Part shown: piece by piece, positions 28,591 through 37,407 of the stretch
Layout of the letters: each line of letters begins with the position of its first letter
Numbering within the stretch: position 1 is the first letter of the stretch
The notes under the pieces: generated by a model
Database searches by the model: none
The model's input: the letters and a program-made list of their open reading frames with translations, nothing else
Told to the model about the DNA's origin: nothing
Position numbers and translations under genes: made by a program
Assembly (NCBI RefSeq): GCF_900232825.1
Contig: NZ_OCTP01000011.1
Coordinates: 521,262 to 585,261, forward strand
Length of the DNA stretch: 64,000 nt
From: Anaerococcus sp. Marseille-P3625
GTDB lineage: Bacteria > Bacillota > Clostridia > Tissierellales > Peptoniphilaceae
Reading direction: 5' to 3'

Positions 28591-28633
28591 AAATAGCATA
28601 GACATCTCATTATGCGAGTCATCTATGCTATTT
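28591..28633 (-). terminator. Terminator of the DtxR-like gene
   Basis: A 12-bp stem (28591-28602 with 28622-28633) extended by an inner CTC/GAG pairing, followed on the minus strand by an AT-rich tract. It begins right at the stop codon and separates the regulator from the metallophore promoter. Confidence 0.8.
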
Positions 28634-28634
28634 A

Positions 28635-29006
28635 CTATAAATTATAATCGAAATGTTTTTTTAATTTTTCAAAAGTTTCATCAGAAATAACATGCTCTAT
28701 AAGACAAGCTTCGTCTTCAGCATTTTTTGCATCTATTCCAAGTCTTATAAATACGTCCGTCAAATATTTATGCCTTGTATACATTTTTTCGCAAAATATT
28801 TTTGACTCCTCTGTTAAACGAATTATTTTATCTTCACCATAAATAATCAGCCCTTTATTTTCAAGTTTTTTTAGCATTCTTGTAACAGTAGGTCTTTTAT
28901 ATTCTAAGTAATTAGCAAGATCCATATTTCTTACTTCCTCTTTTTCCAAAGATAAAATATATATAGCTTCTAAATAATTTTCCTCTGCAAATTCCCTGTG
29001 TAGAAT
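28635..29006 (-). CDS. DtxR/MntR-family metal-dependent repressor
   Basis: A transcription regulator of about 123 residues. The helix-turn-helix is MDLANYLEYKRPTVTRMLKKLENKG, followed by the dimerisation and metal-binding region (CEKMYTRHKYLTDVF, DEACLIEHVISDETFEKL). In-frame codons upstream of the first ATG (28949) encode EFAEENYLEAIYILSLEKEE, the conserved first helix of the family, so the true start is further upstream. The only candidate before an in-frame stop is an ATT at 29004-29006, 6 nt after GGGAGGGG; no ATG, GTG or TTG is in frame. Either a rare ATT start is used or the start codon is mutated. It probably senses Fe(II) or Mn(II) and represses the metallophore operon. Confidence 0.8.
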   Translation of the reverse strand: MLHREFAEENYLEAIYILSLEKEEVRNMDLANYLEYKRPTVTRMLKKLENKGLIIYGEDKIIRLTEESKIFCEKMYTRHKYLTDVFIRLGIDAKNAEDEACLIEHVISDETFEKLKKHFDYNL

Positions 29007-29214
29007 AGATTACCCCTCCCTCAAAATAAAAATAATTAGATCCAAATTTAGTAAATACGAAATTCAAGAACTTAGAATATGATTTCCTTAATATTTACAC
29101 TATTTCATTATACTTATAAAAATCCTTATTTAAAAGTAATTTTTAGAATATTCCTTGAAGTTTATCTTATATTGTTTATTAACTTCAATAAATGCGGTAT
29201 AATTAATAAAACTG
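29007..29214. other. Intergenic region upstream of the regulator, with a possible plus-strand -10
   Basis: About 208 AT-rich bases without a supported gene. Near 29199-29204 a TATAAT on the plus strand follows TTTATT at 17 nt, a weak promoter candidate pointing towards the mobilization genes. A minus-strand frame at 29130-29312 has no ribosome binding site and is not called. Confidence 0.4.
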
Positions 29215-29236
29215 AATAAACGCTTAACGCTTATAA
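29215..29236. repeat. 22-bp direct repeat, right copy (metallophore island boundary)
   Basis: This matches 6688-6709 at 21 of 22 positions and contains CGCTTAACGCTTATAA. The sequence right of it holds a plus-strand terminator that would fit the RhuM operon ending at 6684. Confidence 0.7.
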
Positions 29237-29253
29237 CTTTAATAGCAAGCACA

Positions 29254-29273
29254 GTAAGTGTACGGACACTTAC
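29254..29273. other. Perfect inverted repeat, candidate oriT part
   Basis: GTAAGTGT-ACGG-ACACTTAC, an 8-bp perfect inverted repeat about 105 bp upstream of mobC. Hairpins with AAGTG-type arms are usual in origins of transfer next to MobC/relaxase genes. A second short hairpin, TTAGGG-AGAA-CCCTAA, is at 29331-29346. The nick site is not identified. Confidence 0.45.
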
Positions 29274-29283
29274 GAAAAAATTA

Positions 29284-29318
29284 ATGGAGCAGACCTTTAT
29301 GGCATGCTCCATTTTTTT
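29284..29318 (+). terminator. Plus-strand terminator upstream of mobC
   Basis: ATGGAGCA (29284-29291) pairs with TGCTCCAT (29305-29312), followed by seven T. No plus-strand gene now lies directly upstream. It may be the original terminator of the RhuM operon, now displaced by the metallophore island. Confidence 0.7.
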
Positions 29319-29379
29319 AATTTTACCTTGTTAGGGAGAACCCTAAGACCCCGAAATATATTTTATAAAGGAGAATAAA

Positions 29380-29736
29380 ATGGCAAATAGATTTAGAAAT
29401 GAAAGAATAGAAATAAAATTAACTAAGGAAGAAAAGGAAATTTTTGAAAAGAAAATGAAACTTGCTAATTGCAAAACTATGTCCCACTTTCTTAGAAAAT
29501 GTGTATTAGAGAAAGAAATTTATGTAGTAGATTTAGAACCATTTAGAAACCTACAATGGTTACTTTCGAATGCAACAAATAATATAAACCAGATTGCAAA
29601 AGCTACTAATACAACTGGTGTTATTTACAAAAATGAAATTGAATCTATGAATAAGCAGATAGAAAATTTATCAAGAGAAATATGGCAGATCCATTCCCTA
29701 CTTCTTAATAAATCAAAAGAAAGTTCTGGTGATTAA
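29380..29736 (+). CDS. mobC: MobC-like mobilization protein
   Basis: A 118-residue relaxosome accessory protein. The N-terminal part (RFRNERIEIKLTKEEKEIFE) looks like a ribbon-helix-helix DNA-binding unit; the middle (LQWLLSNATNNINQIAKATN) is the typical MobC block. A strong AAAGGAG precedes the ATG. It is followed by the relaxase gene with only one base between stop and start. In this family MobC binds oriT and helps the relaxase open the DNA. The upstream 140 bp carry inverted repeats suited to an oriT. Confidence 0.88.
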   Translation: MANRFRNERIEIKLTKEEKEIFEKKMKLANCKTMSHFLRKCVLEKEIYVVDLEPFRNLQWLLSNATNNINQIAKATNTTGVIYKNEIESMNKQIENLSREIWQIHSLLLNKSKESSGD

Positions 29737-29737
29737 T

Positions 29738-31069
29738 ATGGCAATTACAAAGATACATCCTATAAAATCAACTCTAAATTTAGCAATAGACTACATTACT
29801 AAGAGTGAAAAAACTGATGAAAAAATCTTGGTATCTTCATTCAAATGCCATCCATCTACTGCCCATATTCAATTTATAAAAACACGAGAAGATAATGATA
29901 CTAAGGGTACAGTTTTAGCTAGACATTTGATTCAATCTTTTCTACCAGGAGAGGTTGATCCTATAAAAGCACACGAAATTGGAATGGAATTATGTAAGAA
30001 AATTTTAAAAGAAGATTATGAATTTGTTCTTGCAACTCATATAGATAGAGGACATATCCATAACCATATTATTTTTAATAATGTTAATTACAAGACTGGT
30101 AAATGCTACCAATCTAACAAAAAAACTTACCACAAAATCAGGTATCAAAGTGACGAATTATGTAAAGAAAATAAGCTTTCAGTCATTGATAAATACTATG
30201 AAGCTTACAAAAGAAAATATAAAACTGCTGGTAAATCTTGGTACGAATATGACCAAAACATGAAAGGGAATTCTTGGAAGTCTAAACTACAATTTGATAT
30301 AGATAGAATGATTAATAAGTCTAAATCGTGGGAAGAGTTTTTAGAAAATATGAGGTCTCTTGATTATGAAATTAAGTTTGGTAAACACATTGCTTTTCGT
30401 CATAAAGATAAGCAAAGATTTACAAGATCAAAGACTATTGGAGAAGATTATACCGAAGAAAAAATCAAAGAAAGAATAGATATAGCAATTAAAAATAAAG
30501 CTAATCCTATTAAAAAGCGTGTAGGAAATGTTATTGATATATCTACTAATGAAAAAGCACAAACCTCTAAAGGTTACGAAGTCTGGGCAAGAAAACATAA
30601 TATAAAAACAATGGCTGACTCGATAATTAAGCTTAGAGAGCAAGGCATTAATTCCATTACCCAGCTCGATGATCTAATCAGAAAATCTGCTGATGATAGA
30701 CAAGACTTGCTAGATAAAATAAAGAAGATTGAAACTGAAATGAAGAGTCTATCCCAAGATATGGAAACTATAAATACTATAAATAAACATCGTGAAATCT
30801 ATAAATACCACAAGAAAAATCCTGAAGATAAGCAATTCGCAGAAGAATATTATAGAGAACTTTCAGTATATAAAATAGCCGCTCAAGACATACTAAAGAA
30901 TTATAAAAAGCTACCAAATACAAAAGAAATATTAACCAAACTTGATGAATTACAAGAAAAAAAGAATGCCCTTATGCAAGAGTATTCTTTGAATAAAGAA
31001 CAATTTTCTGACCTTGTTCAATATAGAAAAAACTATGAAAATTATTATGGGAAGGAAGTGGAGAGGTAA
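29738..31069 (+). CDS. Relaxase (MobA/VirD2-type mobilization nuclease)
   Basis: A 443-residue relaxase that nicks oriT and pilots the strand during transfer. The first motif contains the likely nucleophile tyrosine in LAIDYITK, and the metal-binding motif III is HIDRGHIHNHIIFN (HxDxxHxHNH). The C-terminal third is a lysine-rich helical region. The start ATG at 29738 lies one base after the mobC stop. A decayed second copy of its last 95 codons is present at 41971-42269, 11 kb away. An IS256-like palindrome starts 14 bp after its stop codon. Confidence 0.9.
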   Translation: MAITKIHPIKSTLNLAIDYITKSEKTDEKILVSSFKCHPSTAHIQFIKTREDNDTKGTVLARHLIQSFLPGEVDPIKAHEIGMELCKKILKEDYEFVLATHIDRGHIHNHIIFNNVNYKTGKCYQSNKKTYHKIRYQSDELCKENKLSVIDKYYEAYKRKYKTAGKSWYEYDQNMKGNSWKSKLQFDIDRMINKSKSWEEFLENMRSLDYEIKFGKHIAFRHKDKQRFTRSKTIGEDYTEEKIKERIDIAIKNKANPIKKRVGNVIDISTNEKAQTSKGYEVWARKHNIKTMADSIIKLREQGINSITQLDDLIRKSADDRQDLLDKIKKIETEMKSLSQDMETINTINKHREIYKYHKKNPEDKQFAEEYYRELSVYKIAAQDILKNYKKLPNTKEILTKLDELQEKKNALMQEYSLNKEQFSDLVQYRKNYENYYGKEVER

Positions 31070-31082
31070 CATCTTCACTTCT

Positions 31083-31178
31083 GAGACTGTATAAAATTTT
31101 GTGTATAGAAACCTCCTGATTAGGGTAAGTGAAAACTAATCAGGAGGAATTCCTATACATAAATTATTTCACAGTCTC
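31083..31178. mobile_element. IS256-like palindromic mini-element (MITE-like)
   Basis: A 96-bp near-palindrome whose 26-bp ends, GAGACTGTATAAAATTTTGT and on the other side the complement of ACATAAATTATTTCACAGTCTC-like sequence, are inverted copies of an IS256-type end. The centre is a perfect CCTCCTGATTAG / CTAATCAGGAGG hairpin. There is no transposase and no clear target duplication. It lies exactly between the relaxase gene and the lantibiotic segment, and resembles the remnant at 6710. Confidence 0.6.
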
Positions 31179-31304
31179 AAATCGACTTATCTTATAAGAT
31201 TAATTTCTAACACTAAACTTATGAGATTATCTTAAATCTTCAGCTATTTTTAAGTAAATCCTTTTAAATCTAAATCTATTTATATGGCTTGGTAAGTATA
31301 ATAA

Positions 31305-31769
31305 TTAGTTACAAAGCCGATCAATAGATTCTCTAAACGGTTCTATGTTCCATCGGTTTTTTATTTTTGCTTTGAAAAAATGACATTTGTACTGTTCAAA
31401 TAATATATCCTCATTATCTTTATATTGAGACCACTGTAAGTCATTTGAAAAATTTTCCTTAAGTTCGTTCCAAGATTTTATCAAAATATCATTACTAAAA
31501 GACATTCTTACAAAATTTTTAGGAGAAATCGATAATGACCAAATACCATCTCTTTGAATCCAGGTTACATCATCAAAATATTTAAATACACTCTCAGAAG
31601 ACACTAAATTTGATATAGGAATATCTTCTAGCCCATCGTTTATTATTGATAGATCTGTAGAACAATTTATTTCTATATTCCCGGAACTAGCTAATGCTTT
31701 GTTCGGTATTATAGAAACAATTACCAATAAAATCCCCATTATCTTGCATTGCCATACTTTATTTTTCAT
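31305..31769 (-). CDS. Secreted DUF2599-like protein
   Basis: A 154-residue protein with a clear signal peptide (KIMGILLVIVSIIPNKALAS, cleavage near residue 28). The mature part carries VFKYFDDVTWIQRDGIWSLS, WNELKENF and a C-terminal WNIEPFRESIDRLCN, the pattern I associate with DUF2599 secreted proteins of unknown function. Several Cys residues could form disulfides. It has its own promoter with the shared regulon element (31822-31866), so it is made together with the lantibiotic and the PLA2-like protein. A role as an extra toxin or immunity factor is possible but unproven. Confidence 0.75.
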   Translation of the reverse strand: MKNKVWQCKIMGILLVIVSIIPNKALASSGNIEINCSTDLSIINDGLEDIPISNLVSSESVFKYFDDVTWIQRDGIWSLSISPKNFVRMSFSNDILIKSWNELKENFSNDLQWSQYKDNEDILFEQYKCHFFKAKIKNRWNIEPFRESIDRLCN

Positions 31770-31821
31770 TATCTAATCCTTTCTATGTTATAAATATATA
31801 CAACATAATCACCTTTTAATC

Positions 31822-31866
31822 ATTATAAATAATCATTTATATTAAACCATCTAACTTTTATGAAAA
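31822..31866 (-). promoter_or_regulatory. Regulon promoter 1 (DUF2599 gene)
   Basis: The element TTTTCATAAAAGTTAGATG (16 of 19 matches to the other copies) is followed after exactly 20 nt by TATAAT (31822-31827). The predicted transcript starts about 46 nt before the DUF2599 start codon. This is the most diverged of six copies. Confidence 0.65.
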
Positions 31867-31892
31867 TCGTAACTGATTTTACTTTAATTAAT

Positions 31893-34016
31893 TTATTGTT
31901 TATCAATGAGCGAACAATAAAAATCACTTCTATCTTTCAATTCTTTATGTGTGCCCCTATCTACTATCCTACCATTATCTAAAAGTAATATTTCATCAGA
32001 AAAAATAATGCTTGATAATCTATGAGTAATTAATATCAGTGAAATATTTTCATCTCTCAATTTTTTCATTATTTTATTTTCAGTGATTGCATCTAATTGA
32101 TTTGTTCCTTCATCTAAAATAATTATTTTTGGTTTTGTTAGTAATGCTCTCGCTAGTGCTAATCTTTGCCTCTGCCCGCCAGATAAATTACTCCCATTAT
32201 CTCCTATTTGAGTATGTATATTAAAAGGCATTTTTTGTACTTCTTCATCGAAACACGCTATTTTTAAAGCTAAATAAATCTCCTCATCAGTATGTTCATT
32301 TGAAATATCTAGATTATTTCTAATCGTATCATTAAAAAACATTTGATCTTGAAGTACAACGCCAAAGATCTTTCTATAGGTATCCAAATTATAGTTTTTA
32401 ATATTTATATTGTTAAGTAAAATATTTCCTTTGTATTGACTATATATTGATAGCAAAAGCTTTACAATTGTAGTTTTACCACAACCAGTTTTCCCAATAA
32501 TTGATAAGCTTTGTCCTTTTTTTAATTTAAAAGAAATATTGTCTACAACCATATTTTCATAATTATTATTATATGAAAAACTAACGTTTTTAAACTCTAG
32601 TTTTTCAAATTCAGATATGTTTCTTCCCTTATCAGTAATTTCATCATCATCTAGGGTTATTTCCATTAACCTATCTATTATTGATATCGTATATTGAGAA
32701 TCAAAAATTGTTTGCATAATCGTTACTAATGGATTAAAAAAAATGTTTGTTAATGTTATAAAAGCCATCATTTCACCAGTAGTCATTAAACCACTATTTA
32801 TAATAAAACTCCCTATAAGCAATATTATAAACGTTGGTAATAATCTATATGACATCATAAAACTTTGATAAAGTCCCAATATTTTTTCTCTATTATACTC
32901 TAAAGATATTTGTCTATTATAAAACTCGTTCCATTTTTTTATACTGCTTTGGTATCCTACTGAGGTCTTTATTAGTAAAACATTAGAAAAAATTTGCATC
33001 AAATAACTTTGCGTCTTTTCTCTACTTGCAATAGAATCTATGTTTTTTTTATCTACTATCTTAAGTAAAACGAATACAATTATACATAAAATAAAACCAA
33101 GTATAAAATTTATAATAGCAAGATCTCTCGAAACTTTAATCATTGCTAAAGAAGAAATTATTATCGTTAATAAATCAATAAAAATTGCCATAATCATATT
33201 TGTAATACTATGTTGAAGTAAATCTATGTTATTTATTCTTGATATAATCTCCCCAGACGGTCTTATATCAAAAAATTTTAACGGCAACTTAAATGTTTTT
33301 TCTACTATCTTTCTTTTTAAAGAATAAATATATTTTTTTTGCAAAATAGAAATCAACAATGCTCTAACATAGGAAAATACTCCATACAATAATACAAATA
33401 TTATTGAACAAATAAATAAATAATTAATATCTTTATTAAGATTATTTCCAATAACGTCGTCTATAATATATCTAGTGAACCAAGGTGTAAACAGTGTCAA
33501 AATTTGAATTAATAAAGAAATACATACTAAAATTAAAACTAATTTCTTATCTAAAAACCCAAGTTTTAATAAATTTATTGTATTCTTTCCTTTTTTCCTT
33601 TTTTTAAATTGTTTAGTGGGTGTAAAAATAATAACTATTCCATTAAAGAACTCATTAAATTCATCAACTGATATTCTAATTCTACCTAATTCAGGGTCTA
33701 TATATACGACATCATTATTTTTTACTTTTTCAAGCACGATATAATGACTATTATTTTTTATACAAATACAAGGAAAAATTTCCTTTGTACATATTAAGCT
33801 TTTTTTATTCTTTAATTGTACAGCTTTAGATTTTAGTCCAAAATCATTTGATAGACTAATTAAACTTTTTATAGATACTCCATCTCTTGAAACATTTATT
33901 TTTTTATTCAACTCAGCAATATGAATTTTACAACCATAAAAGTTTAGTATCATACAAAGTGCAGCAACTCCACACCCACTCTCAGATAGCTGCTGTATAA
34001 ATTTAACCTTTTTCAA
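31893..34016 (-). CDS. lanT: Lantibiotic ABC transporter with C39 leader peptidase (LanT)
   Basis: A 707-residue bifunctional exporter. The N-terminal C39 cysteine peptidase has the catalytic Cys in ESGCGVAALCMIL (about residue 14), His in SHYIVLEKV and Asp in VYIDPELG. Six membrane helices follow (about 155-440), then an ATPase with GKTGCGKTT, LSGGQRQR, IIILDEGTNQLD and LITHRLS. It should cut the LanA leader after the double glycine and export the modified core. It is the last gene of the lantibiotic operon, 89 bp after lanM. Confidence 0.93.
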   Translation of the reverse strand: MKKVKFIQQLSESGCGVAALCMILNFYGCKIHIAELNKKINVSRDGVSIKSLISLSNDFGLKSKAVQLKNKKSLICTKEIFPCICIKNNSHYIVLEKVKNNDVVYIDPELGRIRISVDEFNEFFNGIVIIFTPTKQFKKRKKGKNTINLLKLGFLDKKLVLILVCISLLIQILTLFTPWFTRYIIDDVIGNNLNKDINYLFICSIIFVLLYGVFSYVRALLISILQKKYIYSLKRKIVEKTFKLPLKFFDIRPSGEIISRINNIDLLQHSITNMIMAIFIDLLTIIISSLAMIKVSRDLAIINFILGFILCIIVFVLLKIVDKKNIDSIASREKTQSYLMQIFSNVLLIKTSVGYQSSIKKWNEFYNRQISLEYNREKILGLYQSFMMSYRLLPTFIILLIGSFIINSGLMTTGEMMAFITLTNIFFNPLVTIMQTIFDSQYTISIIDRLMEITLDDDEITDKGRNISEFEKLEFKNVSFSYNNNYENMVVDNISFKLKKGQSLSIIGKTGCGKTTIVKLLLSIYSQYKGNILLNNINIKNYNLDTYRKIFGVVLQDQMFFNDTIRNNLDISNEHTDEEIYLALKIACFDEEVQKMPFNIHTQIGDNGSNLSGGQRQRLALARALLTKPKIIILDEGTNQLDAITENKIMKKLRDENISLILITHRLSSIIFSDEILLLDNGRIVDRGTHKELKDRSDFYCSLIDKQ

Positions 34017-34105
34017 ATAAAATCACCTCAACTATTCGCTACAAATTTTATCTATTTAACTCGTTAAATAAAAATAATAAGACTTTTTGAGCATATTATA
34101 AAGTT

Positions 34106-37100
34106 TCATTCTAATATCAGAATAGATGGTATTGTTGGATTATACACTTTTAATACTCCATATCCTATTCCTGCTAAACCCACCATGATACCAGGTGAAT
34201 TATCATATGGAATTCCACATTTCCAATTACCTTTCATGAGATCTTCTTTAATATACTCCATATATATGTCGCATTTTTCTTTTATTTTTCTTTTTTCGAC
34301 TACTCTGCTGGCATAATTTAAAATTTCTATATTTCCTAAATCACCATGACATAAACAATGGCTTCTACCAAATCCAAACTTTAAGCTAGTTTCTATTGCA
34401 TTAGAAATATCTGAATCTATACTAGATTTTCTACTCTCTGTTAATGGTATTTCTAAATTTTTTATATAAAGTCTACTTAATAATATTCCACTTGCTCCAT
34501 GACACCACGCAACTGGTATATGATTCTCTAAATCATCATATCTTATACCATCATCTGTTTCTCTTCTATCAGACCAGTTTTTTACACTATCCCTATATAA
34601 CATATCTTCATACTTCATACCTTTTTCAATTATTTCTAAATAGCTATCATTTTTTATATATTTATATAATTTTGCAAATGCAAATATTATTCCAGATGTT
34701 CCATGTGCAAAACCTCCAAGTGGTTGTTTAGCAAACGAACTTTTCCACGCTAAAGCATTCTCGATTTTAATGCTATCCTTCATTATTTTATCGGCGTAAC
34801 GCTCTGCTAATGATAATATTTTTTTATCTTTGACATGTTCATAATATTTTAAAAGTATTAAAATCACACCCGCAGAACCAATAATTACATCATGCTCCTG
34901 ATTATTAATTAAGCTTTTCTCGCAACTATTAAAAATTTTTGACCTCATTAATTCTAACTCATCTGAATCAAAGTATTCATTAAGCTCTTTTTCTAAAATA
35001 ATTAGAGCGTATATAATAGGTGTTTCTCCTGAAAATCCGCCAAACAAAATTTTATTATCTTTATATTTATCCCTTTTATTAAAATAACCCCTTATCGTTT
35101 CAAAGCATTGCTCTATTACTTGAAAATACTTATGATTTTTTGTTTCTTTATATAGATATATAAAATATATTAATATACCTGAAATACCATTATATAAATC
35201 CATACCTACAGGAACTATATTCCAATCATTAGTTTTTTCTCCTACGATATTCATATCCATCCAACTTATATCATTATTATCACCAATGTATGATAATTCG
35301 ATTAAATGGTTTGCAATTTTTTCTGATATTTCTATAAGTTCACTCTTTTTTAGCTCCAAATCTGATGATTTCTTTATAATCTTTAGAATTCTATCATGTC
35401 TCAATTCTTTATTATTAATAAAATTATATTTTGGATCATAATTTAATGCAGTAGTGATCATCAAAATCTGAAACCTCAAATCTTCTTCTGAAATATCCGC
35501 TATATTCTTTTTAACAAGATTAATTGATGTTTCTTTATAAAAGTTTTCAACTTTATTATTATCTTTATCTTCTATACTAAAAGTCCCTATTTTTGAAACG
35601 AACATAGGTATATCATTTTTTATAAGAGACAAAAGCTCAATGCCCGAAATTCTTTTCAACTTGTTTTCTTCTTCAACTTGAGTCCATAATTTTGAAAACA
35701 ACATTTCTCTATCTAAACCACTTCTCATGAAATCAGGATGAAAAGATAGCTGAATAAGAGATGAATAATACTGTGTAGCCCTTAAAATTTGTCTTGATTC
35801 TTTATGATTATATTTATCGACATCCTTTAATAAGATTTTCTTTGAATCTTCTGATAAAAACTGCCTGTAACTATTTATAAATCCCTTTTTCAATTCCTGT
35901 TTATATTGAAAAGTATCTACCACTTTATTTTTAATAAACGGAGTATTATTTTTCTTCTCTAAAACAGATCTTTTATAATCTATTCTCATCTCATCAGTTA
36001 AAATATCTAATATACTTGCTGTTTCAATTGGAATTTCTTTACTTTCATCATTCGTCATTGCACTTACATCTACACCAATATCTTTCCCTCTTCCCCATAT
36101 AATATTAGGTAATATTCCTACTCTTCTCACTGAATTTTCAATAGTTTCATAAATTTTATCATCAGCACCCCTATGAATTTTATCAACCATTTTATTATGA
36201 AATATTGTTTCTATATCTATTAAAACTGGATGTTTCCCATGTGCAATTATGTTCTCATAGTGAACATCATTACCTCTTAAGACATATAAGATAAATAACA
36301 GCTTTCCTAATTCATCATAATAATTTTGCATATCTAATTCAGAACTGCAAGATTCATAACTTATATATTCAGACCAACCATAATCTCTTTTATCAATTAC
36401 TTTATAGGTATATAAATTACTATTTGTTAACCTATTAAAAAGTTTTATTGTCTCTTGAAATTTTTCATCTAATTCAAGAGTTCTAGGCTTGTAAACAACA
36501 CTTTTCCCATTTTCAGAATGTACTATAATAACAGATTTTCCATTATTGTGAGAATCTGAAATATTTAAGTCAACTTTTGTTATTATATCTGAAATGAAAA
36601 AGTACTTTTTTAAATCATGGATATCATCATAAAAATGTTTAATAAATTCAAAAGTTGCAGTCACCCAATTATTTACTGCTTCAACCATTAATCTTAACAT
36701 TACAGGATATTCTTCCAAAATATCCCAAAAGTGCTCTTCAATATAATGTTCTGTAAAATATTCATATCTTTCATATTTATTTTCACCTATTAGCTTTTCG
36801 TTTTCTTTAGCAATATTTAACTCAAGAATTATTGTCCTATATGTTATATTTATTAATTTATTTATAAGCTGAATAGTAAATTGATTAATGATATCTTCTG
36901 AAATATTATAAAATTTTAAACATTTTTTTAAATTGATAACTCCAACATTTATAAATGGCTTATAAAAATCATAAAATAAAGGCTTCACTTTTTTATTTTT
37001 ATTGTTCCTAACATAGAATTTAGGCAACTTATATTCCAAATATTCCTGTGATTGCATATAGTATAAAAATTTTTCTATTTTTTTCATTTCTACAGTATTT

Positions 37101-37321
37101 TTAATCTTAAAGTTTGACTCCTCTAAAATACATTCGAATCTATCACTATCAATATTATATGCCTTCAATAAATAATCTTCATAATTTATGAAATCATCAC
37201 CCAAAAAAGATTCCCAGTACTTTTTTCTAACTTTAGCTATCTTATAATTTTTAAAATTTAGTTCATAATCTTTTCTCTCAAAAGAATAAGCAAAATTTTT
37301 AAATTCTTCAATCGATTTCAA
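34106..37321 (-). CDS. lanM: Class II lanthionine synthetase (LanM)
   Basis: A 1071-residue bifunctional enzyme that dehydrates Ser/Thr and forms (methyl)lanthionine rings on the LanA core. The N-terminal two thirds is the dehydratase domain, with SVVYKPRTLELD and GNDVHYENIIAHGKHPVLIDIE as kinase-like motifs near residues 270-370. The C-terminal cyclase has the zinc ligands in AWCHGASGI (about 939) and HCLCHGDLGN (about 989), and GFAHGTSGI upstream of them. Length and motif order are normal for LanM. An attenuator-like hairpin separates it from lanA, so it should be made in smaller amounts than the precursor. Confidence 0.95.
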   Translation of the reverse strand: MKSIEEFKNFAYSFERKDYELNFKNYKIAKVRKKYWESFLGDDFINYEDYLLKAYNIDSDRFECILEESNFKIKNTVEMKKIEKFLYYMQSQEYLEYKLPKFYVRNNKNKKVKPLFYDFYKPFINVGVINLKKCLKFYNISEDIINQFTIQLINKLINITYRTIILELNIAKENEKLIGENKYERYEYFTEHYIEEHFWDILEEYPVMLRLMVEAVNNWVTATFEFIKHFYDDIHDLKKYFFISDIITKVDLNISDSHNNGKSVIIVHSENGKSVVYKPRTLELDEKFQETIKLFNRLTNSNLYTYKVIDKRDYGWSEYISYESCSSELDMQNYYDELGKLLFILYVLRGNDVHYENIIAHGKHPVLIDIETIFHNKMVDKIHRGADDKIYETIENSVRRVGILPNIIWGRGKDIGVDVSAMTNDESKEIPIETASILDILTDEMRIDYKRSVLEKKNNTPFIKNKVVDTFQYKQELKKGFINSYRQFLSEDSKKILLKDVDKYNHKESRQILRATQYYSSLIQLSFHPDFMRSGLDREMLFSKLWTQVEEENKLKRISGIELLSLIKNDIPMFVSKIGTFSIEDKDNNKVENFYKETSINLVKKNIADISEEDLRFQILMITTALNYDPKYNFINNKELRHDRILKIIKKSSDLELKKSELIEISEKIANHLIELSYIGDNNDISWMDMNIVGEKTNDWNIVPVGMDLYNGISGILIYFIYLYKETKNHKYFQVIEQCFETIRGYFNKRDKYKDNKILFGGFSGETPIIYALIILEKELNEYFDSDELELMRSKIFNSCEKSLINNQEHDVIIGSAGVILILLKYYEHVKDKKILSLAERYADKIMKDSIKIENALAWKSSFAKQPLGGFAHGTSGIIFAFAKLYKYIKNDSYLEIIEKGMKYEDMLYRDSVKNWSDRRETDDGIRYDDLENHIPVAWCHGASGILLSRLYIKNLEIPLTESRKSSIDSDISNAIETSLKFGFGRSHCLCHGDLGNIEILNYASRVVEKRKIKEKCDIYMEYIKEDLMKGNWKCGIPYDNSPGIMVGLAGIGYGVLKVYNPTIPSILILE

Positions 37322-37346
37322 TTATACATCCTCCTGATAGTATATT

Positions 37347-37382
37347 AAAAAACGGGAGGCAGAAATATACCATCCGCCCCCC
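37347..37382 (-). terminator. Partial terminator (attenuator) between lanA and lanM
   Basis: A 9-bp G/C-rich stem with two G-T pairs (37354-37362 with 37374-37382) followed on the minus strand by six T. Such hairpins commonly limit read-through from lanA into the modification genes. Confidence 0.75.
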
Positions 37383-37407
37383 ATTCACATATGGAAATTT
37401 ATATCCA

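Noticed and set aside
29130..29312. 60-codon minus-strand reading frame before the mob genes
   Set aside because: It crosses the direct repeat, the hairpin and the plus-strand terminator and has no ribosome binding site.
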